From contig OW240913.1 in NCBI GenBank assembly GCA_933207985.1, forward strand, positions 330,703,569 to 330,767,568: a stretch of DNA of 64,000 nt, given 5' to 3'. Numbering within the stretch: the first letter of the stretch is position 1; each line of letters opens with the position of its first letter. Of this stretch, positions 1-11,697 are shown piece after piece. The DNA is from Pelobates cultripes (lineage: Eukaryota; Chordata; Amphibia; Anura; Pelobatidae). Made by a program: the position numbers and the translations under genes. Under the pieces are notes generated by a model. The model was not told where the DNA came from, made no database searches, and saw nothing but the letters and a program-made list of their open reading frames with translations.

Positions 1-180
1 AACACACAGCATTACTATTCACTCACAAGTACCCACACACAGCAAAACACTTAACACACAGCATTACTATTCACTCACAAGTACACACACACACATCACG
101 CACTGCTACACTAAACGCCACAAACATATCACTCACGTATACTCACAGCCACACACAGACATATAAAGAAAACAGCCAAC
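1..180. repeat. CA-rich tandem repeat
   Basis: The 32-nt segment at 1-32 recurs at 53-84 (period 52), followed by CA-rich sequence with a related motif, acatcacgcactgctacact. The same motif recurs inside the MITE at 1817-1864. The array runs off the left edge. Confidence 0.8.
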
Positions 181-1178
181 CTACCACACCTACCCAAAAT
201 ATTTTTAATAACTATTCCTAGGTGCACACGCTAATGAATTGTGCAGCACGTGCCTAATAGGAACATAATATATAGGTGATTTTTAGAAAAGTGGCATATA
301 TTCTTTAACGAGAAATTTAGTTAGCAATAGCATTTTTTTTTTTTTTTAGTTCTAATGGTCTTTTTTTTTTTTAAATACTGGGATTTGAGACATTTATCCC
401 CAGGTGTACCCTGGGAATTTCTGGCATATAACGCATTTCATTGAAGCAAACATTTACAGATATAATTGTCTGTTTTTGAAGCGTGTGTTTAACTACAATT
501 AGCCATAACATAAATGTTTAAACCATTAAATAATTCAAAAATATCACAATGCATGCTGTAAGTGGGAAAGGGAAAGATACATTTAGTCTAGAAGGACTGG
601 AATTTGATGTAGATACATGGAAACCTATTGGGTTGTGTGCTGCAGATGAAAATGCTTACCGCACAAAATTTAATATTAAAGAAATGTTAAAATTATGCAC
701 TGGTGCCAAATGTTCAGTGATAAATTATTTATAACAATGTACTAGTTTCAAAGATCTTGAGGATAGAAATGTCTTGTAGACATAATGTGGAAATGTGACC
801 TTGTATGAACAGGCAATAAGAATTTCCTTTTGATGCAACATTTCACTAACAAATGAATTACCGATCACTAATGAAATAGAGAATTTCCTGCCTCCCATCC
901 CCCTCGTCATCTTAAAAGCCCTTAAAGAAAATCTGTAACGCACAAGACATGCTGACTGATGTGCACGGGGGAAAAAATTGTTTTACTTTGTGTGAATTGT
1001 TTAGTTATTTTTAGTTCGGAAATTTTTAATGTTCAAATTTCGATTCAGAAATTTGTTAATTGTCTAATTGCGAAAGCCCATTTTGCCGCAATAATGAAAT
1101 ATGATGGTGTCAGTCACAAAGTTACAATGGAAAGTACCAGTTTCTGAAGTTATCTGCTAGACTGATGAAATATCAAAA
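181..1178. other. AT-rich spacer, nothing recognised
   Basis: Contains poly-T runs at 331-349 and 360-371 and a short open frame at 549-734 with no splice context or recognised family. I see no supported gene. Confidence 0.5.
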
Positions 1179-1444
1179 TTAAAGGGACACTATAGTCACA
1201 AACACAAATGAAGCCGTTTTGGTGTACAGATCATGTCCTTGCAGTCTCACTGCTCAATTATCTGCCATTTAGGAGTTAAATCACTTTGTTTATGCAGCCC
1301 TAGCCACACCTTTCTCCATGTGACTTACATAGCATTCCTAAACACTTCTTTAGAGTTATCTAATGTTTACATTATTGCAAATAATAGTGTTCCTTTATTG
1401 CAAATTCTGTTTAATTGAGAATTCTTTATCTCCTGCTTTGTTAA
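1179..1444. mobile_element. TTAA-flanked MITE, long family, 3' half only (reversed), truncated
   Basis: Begins TTAAAGGGACACTATAGTCA and continues with sequence matching, in reverse complement, the 3' half of the copies at 16182, 21406 and 57325. It stops at a TTAA where the next element starts. The missing half does not resume after 2449. Confidence 0.7.
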
Positions 1445-1964
1445 AGGACCACTATAGTGCCAGGAAAACATACTCATTTTCCTGGCACTATAGTGCCCTG
1501 AGGGTGCCACCACCCTCAGGGTCCCCCTCCCGCCGGGCTGGATGGCGAGGAAAGGGGTTAAACTTGGGACCCCTAGTCACCTTGATTGGGGGGGGGTTAA
1601 TTTAGGGCCCCCACCCACCGCTCAGGGGTGGGGGCCGGGGGGAGGACAGTAGGTCCCCCCCTTATTGTTTTATTAGGGCCCCCACCCACCCACCGCTCAG
1701 GTGTGGGGGCCAGGGGGGAGGACAGTAGGTCCCCCCCCCCTCATCTTCATGGCCCCCACCCGCCGCTCAGGGTGGGGGATGGGGGGAGGACAATAGGTCC
1801 CCCCTTATTTTAATTTAACACATCACGCACTGCTACACTAAAAGCCACAAACATATCACTCACGGGGGGGCTTAGGGGTATTTGGGGGTGACTAGTGGGT
1901 CAATTGGATGTAGTGGAGGCGGGTTAAAAAAAAAACGGGATTCGGCATGACAGTGCCGCTTTAA
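1441..1964. mobile_element. TTAA-flanked MITE, 'CACTATAGTGCCAGG' family
   Basis: Begins TTAAAGGACCACTATAGTGC, with a self-complementary start in which 'ccaggaaaac' is answered by 'gttttcctgg'-like sequence. G/C-rich tandem units around 1600-1810 and an inserted CA-rich motif follow. It ends at the TTAA shared with the next copy. TTAA duplication is typical of piggyBac-type elements. Confidence 0.7.
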
Positions 1965-2449
1965 AGAACCACTATAGTGCCAGGAAAACAAACTCGTTTT
2001 CCTGGCACTATAGTGCCCTGAGGGTGCCCCCACCCTCAGGGTCCCACTCCCGTGGCGCTGAAGGGGGAGGAAGGGGTTAATCCCTTACCTTTTCTCCAAC
2101 GCCGGGCTCCCTCAGCGCTGGGACTTTCCTCCCTCTTCTGGCGTCACCGACTGAATGCGCATGCACGGCAAGAGCCGGGCGCATTCAGCCAGTCTCATAG
2201 GAAAGCTTTTTCAATGCTTTCCTATGGACGCTGGCGTCTTCTCACTGTGAAAATCACAGTGAGAAGCACGGAAGCGCCTCTAGCGGCTGTCAATGAGACA
2301 GCCACTAAAGGCTGGATTAACCCATTTGTAAACAGCAGTTTCTCTGAAACTGCTATGTTTACAGCAAAAATGGTTAAACCTAGAGGGACCTGGCACCCAG
2401 ACCACTTCATTAAGCTGAAGTGGTATGGGTGCCTATAGTGGTCCTTTAA
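1961..2449. mobile_element. TTAA-flanked MITE, 'CACTATAGTGCCAGG' family, complete
   Basis: Left end TTAAAGAACCACTATAGTGC; right end GCCTATAGTGGTCCTTTAA, its near inverted complement. It shares its left TTAA (1961-1964) with the preceding copy. The interior open frame is not a gene. Confidence 0.8.
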
Positions 2450-2528
2450 CGTACAGCAGATGTGGTCATGGTGACCACCCAAAACTTTGCTGGAACATAT
2501 TGCTAATCATTGTTATCCTTGGTTTTTT

Positions 2529-2606
2529 TTAACCCCTTAAGGGCCAAACTTCTGGAATAAAAGAGAAGCATGACATGTCACACGTCATGTGTACTTAAGG
2601 GGTTAA
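2529..2606. mobile_element. 78-bp palindromic TTAA mini-element, copy 1
   Basis: Starts TTAACCCCTTAAGGGCCAAA and ends ACTTAAGGGGTTAA, so its ends are inverted complements. It contains the 'cttctggaataaaag' core found in two other copies here. Confidence 0.8.
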
Positions 2607-4378
2607 TCTATATTTATTGAGATAAATAGTGGAATATACTATAAGAAATACATCAAGGTTCATATTCTAAATTAGCTTGCAAATTACACGACTGAAAGAA
2701 CACAACCAAAAAATTGAACAAACAAGGATATATCTAGAGTCTGTAAAATTTCGAATATTTCAAAAGTTTCCACATTTTCCTCTTTTTTCCCCCCAAATAC
2801 TTATTTTGAATGTTTTATCTCTATAGATATATTAGCCTATGCATGGTAAATTGACACCAATTGAAGCTGTGTTTTACCCAATCTCGGTGGTGTAATAAAG
2901 TGAGCATTTCATGACTGTTCTGTTTTCTGTCTTTTGTGAACCTAACTGATAATGCATGTGACATCATATCTGTTTCTATGTTATTACTGTGCCTGCAAAG
3001 CCATGTAACAGAACAAGGCAAGAGAGACTGGTGCCAACCAAGGCACAATCTATATGTTCTTCCCTATTAGAGAAAGTTGAGAAAGCACCATGAGGGGTAC
3101 AAAACACATCTAAGGCTTCACTAACTTTTTCTCGGGATTGACTTTCTTGGTGGTGTCCGTGATGCTCTGGAACTCTTGGTTAATTATCTCTTAAAAAGAA
3201 AACTAGTCATTGATTGTAAATGAAATTGAGGAATGCATAATTAGAAACAAGCAGTAAAGTCCATTAACTTCAATATAAAGTTGAGAGTGCAGGTGATTCC
3301 CGTTGTACCAAGTAACAGTCTTTTAACTTGAAGAAATAACTTGATAACGAAATGTATCCTGGTATCACAAGTGGTTGTAGTCATTAGACTCAAATAATAA
3401 TTATTAACATTTAAGTAATTTAATAAATGATATTAAAGAGAGATCAAGGAGAATCCCTGAACGCAGACTTTAGTATTCCTGTATCCTTCATACATAACTT
3501 ATGGTAAGAACCAATTTATAATTGCAAACACTGGTGAACGTATCTTTCCATTCATGAATGATGGGAGTTGTAGTCCATTCCAGAGTTGTATGATCTATGG
3601 TTCCTTGAAGTAAGTGAAGAGAGGCAGGAATCCAAAGATAAGTCTGTTCCTGGAGAGGGGGTGTGGAGTAGAGCGTAGCCAGGATTAAAGCCAGAAGTTC
3701 AGTACACAGGAAATCAGGTTAGTTAGAGTTCTGTAGTAAAGCAGCAACAAAGTAGCGAGAGCACATCAAACCACAAGAGAAATTGAATTAGCCTCTTACA
3801 TACGATCGCGGCTTCCTTTTAAAGGGAAGCGCATGACATCAGACACATGGGCGGAGACTGATCAGCAAAAACCGGAAGTCATACGGGTAATGCCGATCGG
3901 AATCAAATCAATATTAAGGAGCTCCGAGACAACATAGAAGAATCTTGAGTGTCTCTCCCCTCTTCCGCAGCTGCGGGTTGTCCTGCTCTCAGGTTTCGGA
4001 TTTGTGTTATTCACGTTTATTATTATTTTATTTTCGATACGCAGCATTTTTTGTGTACTGTTGGGGATTATGCACGAGTGTGGATCACCAATTTGCTTTG
4101 TGTGACGTATTATTTCTTCACTATTAGACCAACATCTTTTAAATTGGTCCATGACTTGTATCAATGTCCAAGATTATTCTTATTTAAAAAATGGTATCCC
4201 TAAATTTTCAGGACTGGCTTATCTCTGTACTCCTAGACCAGACACATGAGATTTTAAAAACAAGAAAGGAGGTTAGCGATAATAATAAAAAGGTGGATGG
4301 GCAGCTGCCTAGCAGAGGGTAACCATCTATAGTAAGAATGGAAAAAAACAACAACAGTAATGCAAGGCTGCGCCAAAA
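2607..4378. other. Intergenic, nothing recognised
   Basis: Ordinary AT-rich sequence. A plus-strand open frame near 3945-4203 has a shadow on the other strand and no recognised family. No splice or promoter evidence was seen. Confidence 0.4.
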
Positions 4379-4880
4379 TGTATCAATGTGGACTACAAAT
4401 AGTAAAAAGACATGTAAATAAAACTTATAAAAGTAAAAAAATATCGAAAATAGTCCAAAAAGATTTTAGAAGTTGCACTGTGGCAATAGATGTCTTATAA
4501 GGTGCTTTTGGTGATGGGGTCTCTTCTCTGTTTATAGTAGTCCAGTTGGTCTCGTGATATAAGAGACACACAAGATAAGAGAGCTGGGCTGGCTATAGCT
4601 CATTTAAATGTGAGTGGAATATTTATATCTTTATCTCACATATATTGACCCTTACACTCTATACGATTGGTCTCTTATCTTGTGTCTTCCATATCACGAG
4701 ACCAACTGGACTACTATAAACAGAGAAGAGATCCCATCACTAAAAGCACCTTATAAGACATCTATTGCCACAGTGCAACTTCTAAAATCTTTTTGGACTA
4801 TTTTCGATATTTTTTTTTATTTTACTTTTATAAGTTTTATTTATATGTCTTTTTACTATTTGTAGTCCACATTGATACAT
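4379..4880. repeat. Fold-back element, about 204-210 bp arms
   Basis: The arm at 4379-4582 (starting atgtatcaatgtggactaca) is inverted at 4671-4880 (ending tgtagtccacattgatacat) around an 88-bp loop. The arms share the 'gtctcgtgatat' and 'cttataagacatctattgcc' segments. Probably a non-autonomous fold-back transposon. Confidence 0.85.
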
Positions 4881-6799
4881 GTTATTTTAAAAACTATTTA
4901 AGTACAGTTCCCATTGTCCCTTGGTTCTATTCCTGTTCTCGATCTCCTTACTTTGCAAATAATCCCCCAGGACCACCAATCATCCAGGATTCCAAATATT
5001 GCACCAGTCTGTTCCAGTCAGGATATTTAAAAAGAATACCCCTCTATTGTCAATTACCTAAAAAACCCAAAAACAAATTATCATATTACCATCATTTTGG
5101 AACATCACACATGAGCTGTGGAACCATCATTTCTTTCTAACAGGCATCAGAGAGGTTTAAATTAGAGACAAGCGTCCTCGAGTGGTGCTCACTGTAAGCT
5201 GATTAAGGCTTGGTTGTCAACACCACTAGGATTTTCCTTTAGCAAACTGTTTTCCATTATATTTTGCCTCCAGTGAGCAATCAGGCAATTGCAGAGTCTC
5301 TTTGATCTGGTAACCAACGAAAAACATCGCACAGTGTTAACAGCATGTATTAAAACTCCTAACACATTGTATGAGGTGTTACAGTAACTTTGTGTTTCTT
5401 ACTATCGCACACACTATGAACTATACACAATGATGATGCACACCACTGGCCCCCCCAGGAGAACATTTAGACACCATTAGGGAGCCAGAACTAGTTACCT
5501 CCTCTCACTTCAACAAGGGTGGGGTAATGGAGATTAAGAGATGATGGACACTGAAATGCCTCAGTGCACATTCCCAATATGGTCCATCAACCTGTCAGCA
5601 TCTCACTAGAGACAAAAGGGTCAAACCCCCCATATTCCCTCATCTCCCCCCTCCTTTCTCCTGTCCTATTTCTATTACTTTTCTATTTATCCTTACTATC
5701 ATCTTTTGACTCACTTCGTACGACTTTGCAGTGTAGAGTTACCAATGGGAAACAAAGGGTAGGAACGAGAGGGTTCAGATACCACAAGGCTCTACGATGC
5801 TCCTGAGCAGGAGGCGACCACAGATAAACTATCATTCCTATCTTGATGGACGTCTGTATAGTTGTGCGCCGTTTCATTTTTATATATATCAAAACACAGG
5901 GCGGGTTGTCGGACGTGGCACGTTTCTGAGTTGGGCCACAGACACACTGCATGGTCTCAATTTACGGATTACTCATATTATACCATTCACAGCAATGCCT
6001 TTATTACAAATGCTTGTGCAAATATTGATTACTATACATTTATTAATGTCTGTATAAAGCTAACGGAAATATTGTTTACACTGTATCTTTCATCCTGTCT
6101 TGCAATAAAGAATAAAAAAAATTAAAAATTAAAAATGGAAAAATTATCTCTGCGTTGTCCCCAAACACACTTTCTGTACCCCATAAGTTTTATCCTATGA
6201 GCTCATTAAATGAACACAGGTGTTCCCCAGGACCCTTAGCAACCTGGTGAAATGCCAAAGGACAATTAACAAAGCAGGAGGTGCATGTGGCTGTCCAATT
6301 CATTGGGCTGTGGGCCATACCTCTCATGGTTTATTACAATATCTCCAGAATCTTTCGATGGTGCTTATTCAATGATACAGTAAAAATGCTTACCTGGTCC
6401 CCCCATCCTTGTGCAGATGTGAAGCCTCAAAACGGGCCTTGCATGCCAAACTAAATAACCATCAGCATGAGCTTGGTTACTGGTTTGCTTATTGAGGCTT
6501 GGTAGTGCTAAATGGAATGAGGCAAAAATGTGATTCTTTGTTGCCCACCCAGAATCCTTTGCAGTTGTAACATCACTGCAGATTTGGGATTTCTGTGGGA
6601 AAAGCAAGTCTTATGTTTTGACTGGTGTGCAGAGTTTTGTTTAACATTGTATTAACTATCCACAGACTTCAGGTGGAAGGGGTCTTGCACTCCGTGTTGT
6701 ATATAAAAAGGTACTTGTCAGGCCCAATGTACAGAAAAAGAGAGCGAGAATTAATTTATACAATTTCTAACATTTAACCAGCTTTGCTATTCTTTCCAG
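4881..6799. other. Intergenic or intron of the unrecognised gene; possible retroposon tail
   Basis: At 6104-6136 a 'gcaataaagaataaaaaa' signal followed by an A-rich tail resembles the 3' end of a retroposed element. Its 5' limit and family could not be set. Otherwise nothing recognised. Confidence 0.35.
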
Positions 6800-6955
6800 A
6801 TTAAAAAGAAGCTCTTAATACGAGACCTGAAGGATGAGCTTGAGAAGAATGAAAAATGTGACTTTTCAATCAGCTATGACGGGGCTCAATATAATTCTTA
6901 TAATATCCCGCTGGATGGAAAATTGGCTAAGCTCCTGGATACCCAGAAAACATAG
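6800..6955 (+). CDS. Putative last coding exon of an unrecognised plus-strand gene
   Basis: A pyrimidine-rich acceptor (ctattctttccag, AG at 6798-6799) is followed by 51 open codons and TAG at 6953-6955. The peptide begins IKKKLLIRDLKDELEKNEKC and ends LDGKLAKLLDTQKT. It is charged and partly helical, with protein-like composition. AATAAA signals follow at 7253-7258 and 7375-7380, consistent with a terminal exon and a 3' UTR of about 300-450 nt. I do not recognise the protein. It would be convergent with CENPF. No upstream exon was confidently found in 1-6799. It could be a retained fragment of a retrocopy instead. Confidence 0.45.
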   Translation: MKKKLLIRDLKDELEKNEKCDFSISYDGAQYNSYNIPLDGKLAKLLDTQKT

Positions 6956-7252
6956 GAAGACAAGCACATGTAATGCCAGATACACAGAACAATGAAGATG
7001 AATATGAAATGTAACAAATTAAGCCTAATCTATTTAGCTTGACTTAATATGCATGATGAAAAAAGCATTCCACATCATTTACTGGAAATCCCAGGCGCAC
7101 GTTGCACAAAAACGTCATTTGGAATTGATAAATGAACTATTTGCAATATAACTGCAGTGTACGAGAGCATTGCTTCCGGACATTATCTTCACCAGGAATA
7201 CAGTACCAGTAGAAGTGCAGTCACTTCTTTTTAATGGCACTAATTATTTAAA

Positions 7253-7380
7253 AATAAAGTGGTTGGTAAATTGATATTTTGAAGATAATGCTTGAATGCT
7301 GTTTAAATGTTTAGGGGAAAACAATGAACAATGTTATTGAGGATTGTGAATAATGTGCTTTTTTTTCCTAATGGAATAAA
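7253..7380 (+). promoter_or_regulatory. Candidate polyadenylation signals of the unrecognised gene
   Basis: AATAAA occurs at 7253-7258 and 7375-7380, downstream of the stop at 6955. The second is followed by a T-rich stretch, as expected around a cleavage site. Confidence 0.4.
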
Positions 7381-7399
7381 TAATTTTTTGAAATTATTG

Positions 7400-10170
7400 A
7401 GTAAGGCTCAGAGTTCCCCTTTGCTCTGCAAGAAATAGGGTGCAATCGGTGTAGTCGGTCAAGCAAGAGATATCATCTGGAAAGCAATTGATAAGTTAGC
7501 TTTTGTTGGGGACAAACTACTTTTTTCTGGACACAGGTTTATTGGCCAAGATCTAACCCCATGGACCAGAATGAGAGGCTCTTGGATTTTGACTGGTGTT
7601 GCCCAGTGTTGTTGTCAGATTTCAAAATCACTAGGGGTTTGAATCTAAAGCAAATCTCCATTACCACAACTAGGCCTCAAATACATAAATAAATATGCAT
7701 GCCTGCGAACACACACACACTTTCTCTCTCCCCATGTTTCGGTCCAACTTAACCTTTAATAAAATAAAGTTTGTTTACTTTGAAAACCTCTGAAAAGCAG
7801 AAATGTTGGTCTGCTAAGGAATTTGGGGATGAGATGCGAACACAAGTACATGCACAGTAAGGTTTTGTGAATGAAAGCATCCTTGAGCTCCACAGCAATA
7901 TACCTCTCAGTGTGCATTGTATATATGTTAATCCCACAGCACAACAGTAACAATACTCTCAGTTATGAGTGGTGGTGGTTGTACAATGCATAGAGTTTTC
8001 AGTTATATGTCTCAAGCCAAAAAAACAGTTTGAGTGCTGCTCTCCCCTGTGGCTACAGAAACCTTAAGTATATAAAAGTAGTCTTGAGATGATCCCCTCA
8101 ATGCTTTATGGTAACATAGAAACATAGAATGTGACGGCAGATAAGAACCATTTGGCCCATCTAGTCTGCCAAATTTTCTAATTACTTTCATTAATCCCTG
8201 GCCTTATCTTATAGTTAAGGTACAGATTCAAATATAAAGTTTTGTTTGTTAGTGGCGTTATTACACATTTTTTGATGTGGGGGGACATCCCTCTAATGGT
8301 GAAGTTCAGGAAAGTGATCCAACGCCCACTGTAAGTGTGCTCCCATGAATCTACCCTTCTGTGGTATAACATGGTATAATAACTCAAACAAAGACTAGCT
8401 ATTAATGACACCAGATTGAAACAGTAGCAGGTGGTACTGATCTAAGACAATCTTTTTAAAAAGAGTGAGGGCTACATTTACTAAAAGGTCTGGAGACCAT
8501 AGTAGTCTCTAAATACATTTGCAATGTGCCTGAATTCTATTTGGGCATGGTGTAAGGATCTAGCAAAGTATGGATTTTTGCATAAAATGTAATGCACAGG
8601 AACGGTTAATTTATTTGAGAATTGTCAGAAATTGGACCCAAGAATTTCAAATTATGCGTTAAATAGCCAGATGTAAAATATTCTCCAACTCTGCTGTGTT
8701 TGCAGCTTGGCTATTTTAATCTAAAATTGGAAATCTGTCTCAAATGAATGTTAATTTTATTGAACATTTAACTAAAAAAAACAAAACAAAAAAAAAAAAA
8801 GCACTGGCTTCTAAAGCTATTGTTATAACAGTAATACTTGAAACACTTAGCTGAAAAGAAGTGTGTGTTGAGGGACTGTAAAGTTTGTATCCCAGTTTGT
8901 TACATATGTTGAAATCATCATAATTCTTCCTTTTCCCTTTACTCCTTGTATGGAACTCTTCTTTTAATATGCACAGACTCCTCGCCATAGCCCAACACGT
9001 ATTGAGTTAATCTAGTTTAATTTTTCCTCAGCATAACGCCTTTTCTTTCTATAAATGGAGCAATTGGAACGTAATTAACTAAAGAAAGTGGATCAACTCC
9101 ATGCTACTAAATAGAAAGAGTGATGTATCATATTTCCAAATCCACCACCTGTACAAGGTTACAACAGGTAGGTCACCAGCATGTACAGCACTAAAACTTC
9201 CAACAATGCTGATTTAAGAGTCATGGGAAGAGGAGTTAAAAAGGAAATGGGTTATGTATTTGTTCCACCGGCGTAAGAAAATTTGATGTACTAGTGACGC
9301 ACTGGTGTTTTGTATGTATATTAAAGCATATAGTTATTTAGCTACAAATTGAAGTGTAGAGAAACATATGATAAACAGTTTATATAAAAACTGCAAACAA
9401 AACAGGACGATCGTAGCCCACAAGAAACCCCAAAAAACAAACCAGTAATTTCATTATATATGTTTTATAAAAATCCAAGTAGAAAATATACTGTACAACT
9501 TTGTAACATTCTACATGAATTTTACCGTACGCTATTAAGTCAACTGCGGGGAAAAAAAAATGCAACTTTTAAAAACATTAAACATGGTTATATGTACAAA
9601 TATTTACACATTTACAGAGGTTATGATAGCATAGCCTTTTTTTAAAAAATAAAAAAAGAAGAAATAAATAAAATTAATGGGTTATATATTCAGAGAAAAT
9701 AGAGGAAACAGTTCTACTGGTATGAAAAGGAGATAACGAACAACAATGTCACGCTTATAAAACCCCCCATTAAACTATGGTTCCACCTAAGATCAAGTGA
9801 TCAGGAGTGCCCAGGTACTCCAAGCATCACCATTTCATAGAGACAAAATGTTATGGGGTGTAAGTGTACCTAAATGGCTGCCCTAGGTAAAATACACAAA
9901 TAAAACAACAATGTTGAGGGTCTCCTGGCCCCCTACCATCAAAACAAGAGATGACTATTCTCTCTAGTTCACAGAAGCTTGGCTGCGCACAGAGTCTGAA
10001 GCAATTATGAAAGTTTTAGCCATTAGTTAGGAAAGTAATATCTGAATAGCAAAGATTTAAAGATTTGTCTATAACTTTCTATATTTTTGCAGTTGTATTT
10101 TTTTTTTTCCATTCGTGAAAAAGGAAAGCAAAACAGCTGATGACCATTCAGTCAGCAATTGGTCAGGTCG
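7400..10170. other. Intergenic spacer between convergent genes
   Basis: AT-rich with no supported exon. It contains a short interspersed-repeat-like piece (separate entry) and poly-A/poly-T tracts near 8773-8800 and 9636-9675. Confidence 0.5.
8112..8220. repeat. Interspersed repeat fragment
   Basis: The segment from 'acatagaaacatagaatg' through 'ggcccatctagtctgcc' to 'ccctggccttatc' is one I remember as very common in amphibian genomic sequence. The family (SINE or LINE 3' end) was not determined. Confidence 0.4.
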
Positions 10171-10175
10171 CTTCT

Positions 10176-10188
10176 TTTATTATTTATT
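10176..10188 (-). promoter_or_regulatory. CENPF: Candidate CENPF polyadenylation signals
   Basis: Two AATAAA hexamers on the minus strand (reading 10188-10183 and 10181-10176) lie about 140 nt past the stop codon. They are the nearest canonical signals in the 3' UTR. Later signals could also be used. Confidence 0.5.
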
Positions 10189-10324
10189 ACCATCAATTGC
10201 TTATTTAGCTTTAGGGGGATTTCATACAAATTTACCTAACACCTATTGGTTAAATGACCATTTTGGAATATATATACACTAATTACAAAGAGTTGAAAAA
10301 AATAGAATAATAATGCAAAGTACA

Positions 10325-10525
10325 TTATTGTACATTACACGTTTCTTCACTTTCAGATTGTTCATGTAAAGTTTTGACGTTCCGTATTGTGTTGCCCGCT
10401 TCTTTTTCACAAACGTTTGGACTTTCATACACGGGACCTTTCAGCTTGTTGTAAGATGATAGTGGAGATGAGAGTTCCATAGATCCTACTGCTGCCTCCA
10501 ACTGCATTAACTCCACTTTGCTCAA
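10325..10525 (-). CDS. CENPF: CENPF exon 20, C-terminus with CAAX box, residues 2549-2614 plus stop
   Basis: After a pyrimidine-rich acceptor (tttcag) it encodes LSKVELMQLEAAVGSMELSS and ends ESEETCNVQ-stop. The final CNVQ fits a CAAX farnesylation box; human CENPF ends CKVQ. Farnesylation is known to support nuclear-envelope and kinetochore targeting and timely degradation. The middle of the exon is poorly conserved. Confidence 0.94.
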   Translation of the reverse strand: MSKVELMQLEAAVGSMELSSPLSSYNKLKGPVYESPNVCEKEAGNTIRNVKTLHEQSESEETCNVQ

Positions 10526-11666
10526 CTGAAAGAAAAGAAAAAAAAAAAAAATGTATGTAAATATATATAAATATACGCTCTCTCTTCTCCGTAACCCTTT
10601 TAACAAAACTAAATTCACAGGTGGAAACAAATAGTTATTTGCCTTTTTAAAAGATTACACCCAGACTGATTGTGTAAAATCATAATGAAAGATAACATTA
10701 TGTAATAAAATGTGTAAAATAAGTGGACATATCAATGATCGTGCCTGGCATCAAGCCATCAGCCTGTCTGATTGGAGTCCTTCTAGACCAATGATTATTC
10801 CTAGTCCCAGATGTCATCTCACTAAACTCAGCACACTTTACTCTCTATCATCCAGACACACTTTACTCTCACAGTATGCTCACTTATGCTGCCACCACCA
10901 CCAAGTACTTCTTCCACTTCCTGTTCCTTACTTTGCACTACACGCCTCAAAAAGGAGGCAAGTAGGCTTTCCCCTAAGGAGCTCCACATACCTGGAATAG
11001 CCTGCCACAAATGATCAAATCTACGGCCAATATGAAATCTATAAAATCTCTGCAGCCATCCTTCTTCAATCAAATAGTAACTGTATGTATCTACAGTATG
11101 TACGCCTATATATTTTAACAATGAGTGCAGTTGCTGTTTGATTAAAGATAGATGGATATTATATATATATATGGATATTATCTACAATATTGCCGTGATG
11201 GTAAGGTAACATAATTCGTAACCAACAAAGATAGTTAAATAACACCAGTCGGTTGTGGTGTGCCAGAAACAACAATGCAGTATGCCTGTGATAAAGAGGG
11301 CAAAAAGAAGTGTACCATACCAAATTTATTCATATTACAAAACATCAATTATTTGGACAAATCACGAAAAGCTTGCCGTAACTCTTTAACTGGGTTTGGT
11401 ATGTAAAGAGAGTAAGCAGAAGATTTCCAGTGTCCCATAGTTTTGATATGAGCTGGAATGTGGTTGGGGGAAGCAAATTATGCCGCCCCTATGTGGAAGG
11501 AATGCCCTGAGAAATTATTTGCATTTAGGCCAAATCGAGTTAACAGCAAACTGACATAGAGCATAAAGTTAGCGGTAGTGAGAATGGAGCCGTGTAGTTC
11601 AAATAGTGGTTGGTGTGGTTGTTTATGGAAAGTGTTGAAATAGGTGTCCAAAATATATAAATATAT

Positions 11667-11697
<31 letters not shown>

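Noticed and set aside
549..734. 61-codon plus-strand open frame
   Set aside because: Protein-like in part but with no splice acceptor, promoter or recognised family; too weak to call a gene.
2052..2438. 128-codon open frame
   Set aside because: Falls wholly inside a TTAA MITE; a similar interior in other copies is not open.
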